DNA from: SHZI01 sp964407855
Lineage (GTDB): Bacteria; Pseudomonadota; Gammaproteobacteria; Steroidobacterales; GCA-2729495
Assembly (NCBI GenBank): GCA_964407855.1
Contig: CAYOXI010000052.1
Span: 1-17,497, forward strand
Reading direction: 5' to 3'
DNA length: 17,497 nucleotides
Shown here: positions 1 through 6,196 of the stretch, in pieces
Numbering within the stretch: position 1 is the stretch's first letter
Layout of the letters: each line of letters starts with the position of its first letter
Made by a program: the position numbers and the translations under genes
Notes under the pieces: generated by a model
What the model was told of the DNA's origin: nothing
The model's database searches: none
What the model saw: only the letters and a program-made list of their open reading frames with translations

Positions 1-11
1 GACCGGCTGAC

Positions 12-46
12 TTGACCCTGCCTCCCGCAGATACCAGAATGGTATC
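12..46 (+). promoter_or_regulatory. Promoter and palindromic operator of the toxin-antitoxin operon
   Basis: A perfect inverted repeat, GATACCA-GAA-TGGTATC, spans 30-46. It lies 30 bases upstream of the antitoxin start. A candidate sigma70 promoter overlaps it: TTGACC at 12-17, a 17-base spacer, then CAGAAT at 35-40. The palindrome covers the -10 element, which is the expected arrangement for autorepression by a ribbon-helix-helix antitoxin. The repeat is seen directly; its use as the operator is inferred from its position and from known VapBC/FitAB autoregulation. Confidence 0.6.
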
Positions 47-75
47 GAAATGGTTGCTACCGGCGAGGCGACAAA

Positions 76-312
76 ATGCCCATGACGGTCACGCTCAAGA
101 ACATTCCTGACGACATCTATGCCCAGTTGCGGCAGTCGGCCGATCGGCATCACCGCAGCCTGAACAGCGAAGTCATTGCCTGTCTTGAACGGGTGCTGAT
201 GCCGGTCGTCGTTGAACCGGCGGAGCGGCTGGCCCGCATCCGACGCCTGCGCTCCTCCCGGGCCATCAGCGCCAGCGCGATCGACAAGGCCAGGCGCAGT
301 GGCCGGCCGTGA
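76..312 (+). CDS. Ribbon-helix-helix antitoxin (FitA/VapB-like)
   Basis: This 78-residue protein begins with a short beta strand, TVTLKNIPDDIYAQL (about residues 4-18), followed by helices carrying RSLNSEVIACLERVL. That is the Arc/MetJ ribbon-helix-helix fold of FitA-type antitoxins. The RHH part should dimerise and bind the palindrome just upstream. The basic C-terminal tail (about residues 50-78) would wrap the toxin. Its TGA overlaps the GTG start of the downstream PIN-domain gene in a GTGA quartet, so the two are translationally coupled. Length and gene order fit the family. Assignment to FitA rather than another VapB class is from motif likeness only. Confidence 0.85.
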   Translation: MPMTVTLKNIPDDIYAQLRQSADRHHRSLNSEVIACLERVLMPVVVEPAERLARIRRLRSSRAISASAIDKARRSGRP

Positions 313-698
313 TCGTCGTTGACACCAATGTCATCGCGTATCTGTTTCTTTCCTGCGAGCTGACCGCCCGGGCCGAGTCACTGTTGCGCCGGGAGCCCAG
401 CTGGGCTGCGCCCCTGCTCTGGCGCAGCGAATTTCGCAATGTGCTCGCGACTCAGGTCCGCCGAAAGTCCCTGACGCTGGAACTGGCCGGCGCACTCCAG
501 GCAGAGGCCGAGGATCTCCTGGCCGGCCGGGAGTACCACGTACCATCGGGCGAGGTATTGCGCCTGGCGGCCGGGAGTCAGTGCTCCGCCTACGATTGTG
601 AGTTCGTGTGTCTCGCCCGGCAGCTGCAGGTGCCGCTGGTCACCAGTGATCGGGCTCTGCTCACGGGTTTTCCGGACACCGCGATCGCGCTGGCATGA
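309..698 (+). CDS. vapC: PIN-domain toxin ribonuclease (VapC-like)
   Basis: The 129-residue protein has the PIN-domain acidic residues in order: D5 in IVVDTN, E41 in WRSEF, D96 in SAYDCEF and D114 in VTSDRAL. These would hold Mg2+ or Mn2+ for RNA cleavage. VapC/FitB toxins cleave tRNA or rRNA and are neutralised by their cognate antitoxin. The GTG start overlaps the antitoxin stop by four bases. The catalytic set looks intact, so the toxin is probably functional. The RNA target cannot be read from the sequence. The stop codon lies at the edge of a hairpin (697-722) that may end transcription. Confidence 0.88.
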   Translation: MIVVDTNVIAYLFLSCELTARAESLLRREPSWAAPLLWRSEFRNVLATQVRRKSLTLELAGALQAEAEDLLAGREYHVPSGEVLRLAAGSQCSAYDCEFVCLARQLQVPLVTSDRALLTGFPDTAIALA

Positions 699-722
699 TC
701 ATGGCCTGGTCGTGGCCTGATC
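697..722. terminator. Possible bidirectional terminator hairpin between convergent genes
   Basis: GATCA-T-GGCC (697-706) pairs with GGCC-TGATC (714-722) around a 7-base loop. This gives a nine-pair stem with one bulged base. It sits between the convergent vapC and HlyD-type genes. No T-tract follows on either strand, so intrinsic termination is uncertain. Confidence 0.35.
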
Positions 723-726
723 CGCG

Positions 727-1965
727 CTACACCCGCTCCCGCAGTCGCACGCCGGGGCTGACCCGGTCGCCGGGCTGGAGCACCACCTGCTCGCCGCCGG
801 CGAGGCCGCTGGTGATCTCGGCCTCCAGGCCGTTCTCGAGGCCGAGCTCGACGGTGCGCAGCGCCGCGCGGCCGCCGTCGTTGATGAACACCGACCACTG
901 GCCGCCTTCCCGGAACAGCGCGGCGCGGGGTACCTTGATCACGTTCCCGGCCTCGGCGAGCACGATGCGCGGTTCAACGCGGTAGCCGTGGCCCAGCCGC
1001 TGCCAGGTGGCCGGATCGCCGGTGAGATCCACCAGCACGTTCACCCGCTGCTCCTCGATGCCGAGTGCCGAGACCTTGGTGAAGCCGAAGGGCTCGATGC
1101 GCCGGACCACACCGGTCAGCGGCGGGCCGCCACCCCAGGCCTCGACCAGCACCCGCTGGCCCGGTTCCACCCGCACCGCGTCCCGCGACAGCAGATCGAC
1201 GACGATCTCCAGCTCACCGGGGTTGCCGATCTCGATCAGCGGCGTGCCCGGGGCCACCACCGCCTCGCTCTCCTGCAGCACCCGGAGCACGCTGCCACTG
1301 ACCGGCGAGAACACGTCCACGCAGTCGCAGTCGTCGGTCGTGCTGCGGGCGAGCGTCGGGGTGAGGACGCGGGCGCGGGCCTGCTCCAGTTCGAACTCCC
1401 GCACCTTGAGACCGGCACGCGCTTCCTCGGTGGCGGCCTCGGCTGTGCGGCTGCGGCGCTCGGCTGAGTCCAGGTCGTTGGCCGAGATCGTGCTCGCGGC
1501 GGCGAGGCCGCGGAAGCGGTTGAGCTCGGCCGTTGCGAAGTCCCGTTCGGCTTCAGCCCGGCGGAGACCCGCCCGTGCCAGCGTCAGCGCCGCTTCGGCG
1601 GCCCGGACTGCGGCCCGGCCCTCGCTCGCGCTGCGCCGGTCGAGGATGGCCGGATCGCTGGGGGCAATCCGCGCGACCACGGTGTCGCCCGCGGTGACCA
1701 GGTCGCCAGCCTTCAGCGATACCCGGCGCATCAGTCCGGGCACCGGTGCGGAGACCACGAACACATCCTTCACGCGGGTCTCGCCCTCGTCGCTGATGGT
1801 CATCGCGATGTCACCGCGGGCGACGGTCGCGAGATCCACCGGCACCGGCTGGGGCCGGAACAGGAAGAAGAGGGCGACGACGCCCAGCAGGATGATCGGC
1901 GCCCAGAACGCCATGCGTCGCTGCGGGGCTGTCAGGTTCAGTGGGGTCAGGTTCAGTTCTGCCAT
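727..1965 (-). CDS. HlyD/MacA-family periplasmic adaptor of an ABC exporter
   Basis: This 412-residue membrane-fusion protein has one N-terminal membrane anchor (about residues 18-36). A first lipoyl/barrel-sandwich half follows (about 60-105), then an Ala/Arg/Glu-rich coiled-coil hairpin (about 108-205). The second lipoyl half is VFSPVSGSVLRVLQESEAVVAPGTPLIEI (about 221-249, quoted in part from the fold), followed by beta-barrel and membrane-proximal domains. The family bridges an inner-membrane transporter to an outer-membrane channel. It is the last gene of a minus-strand operon, 13 bases after the FtsX-type permease. No TolC-like gene is present, so a channel encoded elsewhere would be needed. 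The substrate is unknown. An acidic and cysteine-containing stretch, TTDDCDCVD, lies between the coiled coil and the second lipoyl half and is unusual. Confidence 0.85.
   Translation of the reverse strand: MAELNLTPLNLTAPQRRMAFWAPIILLGVVALFFLFRPQPVPVDLATVARGDIAMTISDEGETRVKDVFVVSAPVPGLMRRVSLKAGDLVTAGDTVVARIAPSDPAILDRRSASEGRAAVRAAEAALTLARAGLRRAEAERDFATAELNRFRGLAAASTISANDLDSAERRSRTAEAATEEARAGLKVREFELEQARARVLTPTLARSTTDDCDCVDVFSPVSGSVLRVLQESEAVVAPGTPLIEIGNPGELEIVVDLLSRDAVRVEPGQRVLVEAWGGGPPLTGVVRRIEPFGFTKVSALGIEEQRVNVLVDLTGDPATWQRLGHGYRVEPRIVLAEAGNVIKVPRAALFREGGQWSVFINDGGRAALRTVELGLENGLEAEITSGLAGGEQVVLQPGDRVSPGVRLRERV
1931..1956. repeat. Short tandem direct repeat in the adaptor N-terminus
   Basis: GTCAGGTTCAG occurs at 1931-1941 and again at 1946-1956, a 15-base period. 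It lies at the 5' end of the HlyD-type gene and encodes the doubled peptide LNLTP-LNLTA before the membrane anchor. It is probably a small in-frame duplication in a flexible cytoplasmic tail. Confidence 0.6.
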
Positions 1966-1978
1966 GCGTCTCTCGCTG

Positions 1979-4342
1979 TCATTCCCGCGTCTTCAAAACG
2001 CCGATCAGGTCCAGCCGGTCCAGGCGCCGGCGCACGATAAAGGCCGAGACGGCCGTGGCCCCGAGGGCAATCACCACCGCCAGGCCATAGGTATTGAGCT
2101 CGATGGCCATCGGGATCCGGTAGAGCTCGGTCTCGAAGCCCAGCAGCATCAGGGAGGTGAGCCAGTAGCCCGCGAGGCAGCCGAGCGGCAGTGCGAGCCA
2201 GGTGAGCAGGCCGATCTCGCCCAGCAGGATGTAGGAAATCTCCGCGCGGGTGAAGCCCAGCACCCGCAGCGTTGCCAGCTCCCGTCCGCGCTCCGAGAGC
2301 GCGATGCGGCTCGCGTTGTAGGTAACGCCGAAGGCGAGCGTGCAGGAGAAGACGATGAAGAAGGAGACGAAGATCAGGATGGTCTGGGCCAGCGTGTCGT
2401 GAAAGGTCTGCACCGCCGCTTCCTTCAGGGTCACCGAGCTGACGCGGGGCACATTTTTCATGGCCCGGTAGAACGCGGCCTGCTGGTCCCGGTCCAGGCG
2501 CAGGTGCACCGCCGAGACCGTGTCGCCTTCGTTCATCAGCCGGTTCAGCTCGCGGATGTCCAGGTAGGCCGGGCTGCCGATGAAGGTCTCGAAGGTGCCG
2601 GCCACCGGCACGTCGAAGACCGGCCGGCGTCCCTCCAGTACCTGCACCGTGATCACATCGCCCGGCTTCACGGCCAGCATCTTCGCCAGCATGGTCGAGA
2701 TCACGAGGCCCCGGGGCGGCAGCACGATCGACCTGCCGCTGGCATCGTAGACATGGTTCAGTTCCTGCTCGGCCGGCACGCCCCGCAGCGACTCGCGCTC
2801 CTCCCGCGCCCCGTGGCGGAGCTTCGCGGGCACCACGCGCATCGGCTCGGTGGTGACCACGCCGGGCAGCCGCGCCAGGCCCTGCAGGACCTCTGACGAG
2901 CGAGGCTCGCCAAAGCCCACCGTCACGTCCTGCCCCTGCGCCTGCAGAAAATAGACATCCACCAGATGATTGATCGAGTCGAGCCACTGCATCGAGCTGA
3001 TCATCACCGCGACCGCCATGCCGATGCCGAGCGAGGTCACCGAGGAGCGGAGCGGGTAGCGGGCGATCTGGCGCAGCAGGATGCGTGTGGGCTGGTCCAG
3101 CGCACGCAGCAGTGGCACCCGCGCCAGACGCGTGCGGCGAAAGAGCGGCGGGGAGGGTGGCCGCATCGACTCGGCCGGCGGCATGCCGGCCACCGAGCGC
3201 ACCGCGCCGATCACGCTGAGCACCGCCGCCACCAGGCTGGCGCCCGCGGCGATCAGGAAGGGCTTCGGGCCCGGATTGAAGAGCAGGAACGGGAACTTGT
3301 AGAACTCCGCATACATCCGCGTGTTGAGCAGTCCCAGGTAGTAGCCGAGGACGCAGCCGATCACGATACCCACCGCGGCAATGCCCAGCACGAACTTGAT
3401 GTAGTGCCAGGCGATGTCCCGGTCGCGGTAGCCGAAGGCCTTGAACAGGCCGATCTCGCTGCGCTCCACCGTGATCAGCCGGGCGAGCACCATGTTGGTG
3501 AGAAACGCGGCCACGGCGAGGAAGATGGTCGGCAGGATCGCGGCCAGGGTCTCCAGCTGCTGGATCTCGTTCATCAGGAACCAGTTCGAGATCTGGTCGG
3601 CCCGGGCATAGGCGCCGACGCCGCCGTAGCGGGCCAGCAGTTCGTCGAGCCGGTCGATCACCGCGTCCGGATCCGTGCCCCGCAGCAGCGTCATGCTCAC
3701 GTCGTTGAAGGCGCCCTTGAGGTCGAAGGCCGCCTGCATCGCTTCCTGGCCCAGCCAGATCACGCCGAAGCGCTGGTCATCGGGCATCAGCGCGCCGGGA
3801 CCGATGGTGTAGACGTACTCCGGCGACAGCGCGAGCCCGACGATGCGCAGTTGCCGCCAGTTGCCGTTGATCACCGCCTTCAGCGTGTCGCCCGGCACGA
3901 GGCCGTGGGCCTCGGCAAAGGGCTCGCCGAGCACGGCCTCGTCCGGCGCACCCAGCCGGGGCAGGCGCCCGGTGCGCAGCGCCAGGCGGTTGAGTTCGGC
4001 GGCCTGGCGTTCCGGCACCGACACCAGCTGGCCGATCACCGGTTCCTCGAAGCCGTCGATGTCGAGCACCGCGCTCTTCACCACCCGGGTCTCGACGGTC
4101 TGTACGCCGGGGATCAGCCGGATGCGCTCGGCCAGGTGCTCCGGGGCCCGCTCGACCTGGGCGAACACCTGGCCGAAGCGGTAGCGGTCGTAGTAGGCCG
4201 TGGCCGTCTCGGTGAGCGCTTCCATCGAGGTGAGCGACATGCCGAGCAGCGCGATTCCGGAGGCGATCACCAGCGCAATGGCCACCACCTGGCCGCGCAG
4301 GCGCCAGAGATCCCGGACCAGCTTGCGGTTCAGCGCGCGCAT
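1979..4342 (-). CDS. FtsX/MacB-type ABC transporter permease
   Basis: This 787-residue inner-membrane protein has two FtsX-like halves. A first membrane helix (about residues 18-36) precedes a large periplasmic domain (about 40-260). Three helices follow at roughly 265-385, including the FLTNMVLARLITVERSEIG segment typical of FtsX permeases. A further helix near 430-450 precedes a second periplasmic domain. Three final helices lie at about 655-780. The length fits the duplicated-FtsX permease type, not the short DevC type. It sits between the ATPase and adaptor genes, 27 and 13 bases away, so the three form one operon. Such pumps work by mechanotransmission and usually act on lipoproteins, peptides or glycolipids. 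The substrate here is not evident. Confidence 0.85.
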   Translation of the reverse strand: MRALNRKLVRDLWRLRGQVVAIALVIASGIALLGMSLTSMEALTETATAYYDRYRFGQVFAQVERAPEHLAERIRLIPGVQTVETRVVKSAVLDIDGFEEPVIGQLVSVPERQAAELNRLALRTGRLPRLGAPDEAVLGEPFAEAHGLVPGDTLKAVINGNWRQLRIVGLALSPEYVYTIGPGALMPDDQRFGVIWLGQEAMQAAFDLKGAFNDVSMTLLRGTDPDAVIDRLDELLARYGGVGAYARADQISNWFLMNEIQQLETLAAILPTIFLAVAAFLTNMVLARLITVERSEIGLFKAFGYRDRDIAWHYIKFVLGIAAVGIVIGCVLGYYLGLLNTRMYAEFYKFPFLLFNPGPKPFLIAAGASLVAAVLSVIGAVRSVAGMPPAESMRPPSPPLFRRTRLARVPLLRALDQPTRILLRQIARYPLRSSVTSLGIGMAVAVMISSMQWLDSINHLVDVYFLQAQGQDVTVGFGEPRSSEVLQGLARLPGVVTTEPMRVVPAKLRHGAREERESLRGVPAEQELNHVYDASGRSIVLPPRGLVISTMLAKMLAVKPGDVITVQVLEGRRPVFDVPVAGTFETFIGSPAYLDIRELNRLMNEGDTVSAVHLRLDRDQQAAFYRAMKNVPRVSSVTLKEAAVQTFHDTLAQTILIFVSFFIVFSCTLAFGVTYNASRIALSERGRELATLRVLGFTRAEISYILLGEIGLLTWLALPLGCLAGYWLTSLMLLGFETELYRIPMAIELNTYGLAVVIALGATAVSAFIVRRRLDRLDLIGVLKTRE

Positions 4343-4369
4343 TGCCAGGCCAGCTTCATCACGAGAGCT

Positions 4370-5107
4370 TCACCACGAGAGTTCGCGCGCCGGACGTCGC
4401 GTCGGGTTCCGGCGCTCTTCGATGATCCGCCCGTCGCCCATGACCAGCACCCGGTCGGTCATCTCCGCGATGATCGCGTTGTGGGTGATCAGGATGGTCG
4501 TGGTGCCGAGCTCCGCGTGGATGCGCTCGATGGCCTCCAGCACCAGGATGCCGGTCTGGCTGTCGAGCGCGCCGGTGGGCTCGTCGCAGAGCAGGATGTC
4601 CGGGCGCTTGGCAATGGCCCGGGCGATCGCGACGCGCTGCTGTTCGCCGCCGGAGAGCTGGGCCGGGAAGTGATTCAGCCGCTCGCCGAGGCCGACCAGG
4701 CGCAGCGCCTGTTCCGGCGGCATCGGGTTGCTGGCAATCTCGGTGACCAGCGCGACATTCTCGAGCGCGGTGAGGCTCGGGATCAGGTTGTAGAACTGGA
4801 AGACGAAACCCACGTGGCCACGCCGGTACTGGGTAAGCCCGCGGTCATCGAGCCCCGTGAGCTCCTGGTCCTGGAACCAGGCTTCGCCGCTGCTCGCACT
4901 GTCGAGCCCGCCGAGGATGTTGAGCAGCGTCGACTTGCCGCTGCCCGAGGGGCCGAGCAGCACCACGAGGTCGCCGGCATAGAGCTGCAGGCTCACACCG
5001 CGCAGCGCATGCACCTCCACCTCGCCACTGCCGTAGACCTTGCTCAGGTTGCGGGTCGCGAGGGTGGGCCGGGGGGTGGCGGCGCTGGCGGGTTCGGCTG
5101 GGGGCAT
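4370..5107 (-). CDS. ABC transporter ATP-binding protein (MacB/LolD class)
   Basis: This ATPase would power the adjacent FtsX-type permease. Numbered from the ATG at 5107 (245 residues), it shows Walker A GPSGSGKST (52-60), a Q-loop in FVFQFYNLIP (about 101-110), signature LSGGEQQR (151-158), Walker B ILLCDEPTGALD (171-182) and switch histidine H209 in LITHN. All catalytic elements are intact. I chose ATG 5107; an upstream TTG at 5152 would add 15 low-complexity residues, and neither start has a clear ribosome binding site. It is the first gene of the minus-strand exporter operon. It faces away from the surface-protein gene across about 150 bases that contain a Zur-type box. Confidence 0.88.
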   Translation of the reverse strand: MPPAEPASAATPRPTLATRNLSKVYGSGEVEVHALRGVSLQLYAGDLVVLLGPSGSGKSTLLNILGGLDSASSGEAWFQDQELTGLDDRGLTQYRRGHVGFVFQFYNLIPSLTALENVALVTEIASNPMPPEQALRLVGLGERLNHFPAQLSGGEQQRVAIARAIAKRPDILLCDEPTGALDSQTGILVLEAIERIHAELGTTTILITHNAIIAEMTDRVLVMGDGRIIEERRNPTRRPARELSW

Positions 5108-5239
5108 GGCTGCAGATCGGGGCGGGGCGCGGTGGGATCCGGATCGACTCAACTCAACAGTTTAGACAGCGGCGCCCCCCGACGCGATCGATTCTGGTCC
5201 CGCCAACCCTGCAGTGCCGCAATGCTTGTGGCTGGAATA

Positions 5240-5260
5240 GTAATGTTATAAAGTAACCAT
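5240..5260 (+). promoter_or_regulatory. Candidate Zur box upstream of the surface-protein operon
   Basis: TAATGTTATAAAGTAACC (5241-5258) is an AT-rich imperfect palindrome in GC-rich DNA. Its left half, AATGTTATA, matches the half-site of the enterobacterial Zur box (GAAATGTTATA-N-TATAACATTTC), and the right half is degenerate. A possible -10, TATAAA (5247-5252), lies inside it, so bound Zur would block the promoter. It ends 44 bases before the plus-strand start at 5305 and lies about 130 bases upstream of the ATPase start, so it could also affect the exporter operon. Confidence 0.72.
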
Positions 5261-5304
5261 CTGGTCAGGCGCTCCAGCCCGACCCCGAAGAACGGAGAAC
5301 AATC

Positions 5305-6060
5305 ATGCAGCGACTACCCATACTCATGGCAACTGCGGCCCTGGCACTCAGCCCGGCGGTTGCGCTGGCGGCGCCCACCTACCTTTACACCTCGGGTCAT
5401 GGTGACCTGGCAATTGCCTACGAGGACGGGGCCTTCGACCCCCACATCCATTCGGATGATGCGGTCATCAACGGTATTGTCCAGCCGGATGAGGAGTTTC
5501 CACTGGACGATACCTGGCTGGTGACGGCTGCACAGTTCACCCGCCCGATGGCCGACTTGGGCTTTTTCGCCGGTCTCGGCGTGGCGCCGGGTGAAAGCGT
5601 CTACTGGCTGCCCCAGGGCAATGCAGATGCCGCTTTCTTCAATGCGCCCTTCTTCGGTATCGAGTTCGAGGCTGACGAGGGCGTGTTCGTCGGCAACAGC
5701 ATCATGCTGTCCCTGGTGTCGGTGGACTCCCCGTCTGGAACTGGCGTGTTCTCCCTGTGGAAGGACGGCTTCCCGCCGAACTTCATCATGTCCAGCGCTG
5801 ACGGCATCGACGGGAGCGACCAGTTGCAGCTCTTCCTTGGCCACGATCACTACAACATGGGGTTCACCGAGGCGGGGCTCTGGGGGATCAACCTGCAGGC
5901 CATCGGCGACCTGGTGGCTGGTGGGCAGGCTTCCAGCGACTTCACGCTATTCGTGAATGCGGGTGCCACGGTAGTCCCGCTGCCGGCGGCGGGCTGGCTG
6001 CTCCTGAGCGGGCTGGCCATGCTGGCGCGGCTCCGCCGGCGCTCACTGGCCACGGTCTGA
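5305..6060 (+). CDS. Exported choice-of-anchor M-like protein with VPLPA-CTERM sorting signal
   Basis: The 251-residue protein has a signal peptide (about 1-23, ending ALAA) and a C-terminal tripartite signal: VPLPAAG (224-230), a hydrophobic helix and the basic cluster ARLRRR. That is the VPLPA variant of PEP-CTERM, processed by an exosortase. The body resembles the choice-of-anchor M / all3515-type exported proteins that I recall as Zur-repressed in cyanobacteria and often linked to metal uptake. Seen directly are the opening SGHGDLAIAYEDG, then DPHIHSDD (H47, H49), and the closing LGHDHYNMGFTEAGLWGI (H180, H182). The paired histidines are plausible zinc ligands. A Zur-type box lies upstream and GGAG precedes the ATG. 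It is first in operon A, ahead of a zinc-type receptor. Family naming is from memory of motif likeness. Confidence 0.75.
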   Translation: MQRLPILMATAALALSPAVALAAPTYLYTSGHGDLAIAYEDGAFDPHIHSDDAVINGIVQPDEEFPLDDTWLVTAAQFTRPMADLGFFAGLGVAPGESVYWLPQGNADAAFFNAPFFGIEFEADEGVFVGNSIMLSLVSVDSPSGTGVFSLWKDGFPPNFIMSSADGIDGSDQLQLFLGHDHYNMGFTEAGLWGINLQAIGDLVAGGQASSDFTLFVNAGATVVPLPAAGWLLLSGLAMLARLRRRSLATV

Positions 6061-6196
6061 GCGTGTTCGACCAACGCGGGGCCGCAGCCGGCTGAACCGG
6101 GAACGCCTTCGCCACTGACTCCCCGGGGGCCCTGCGTTTGCCTTTCGAACGCCTGGTCCCCGGCTTTCCGCTTCCTCGCAGAAGGCAACGCTGGCC

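Noticed and set aside
1007..2896. Long plus-strand open frame (629 codons) opposite the adaptor and permease
   Set aside because: Ser/Arg-rich composition with no domain, and it runs across two genuine genes and their junction on the other strand.
2966..5251. Very long plus-strand open frame (761 codons) opposite the exporter genes
   Set aside because: It is antisense to the permease and ATPase, whose domains are intact. Its product is a His/Arg/Asp/Gln-rich low-complexity chain typical of shadow frames in GC-rich DNA.
6061..6196. Possible second Zur box or terminator between the surface protein and the receptor
   Set aside because: No AATGTTATA-like site is present. CCCCGGGG and GGGCCC are short GC palindromes without a T-tract, so I treat the two genes as one operon.
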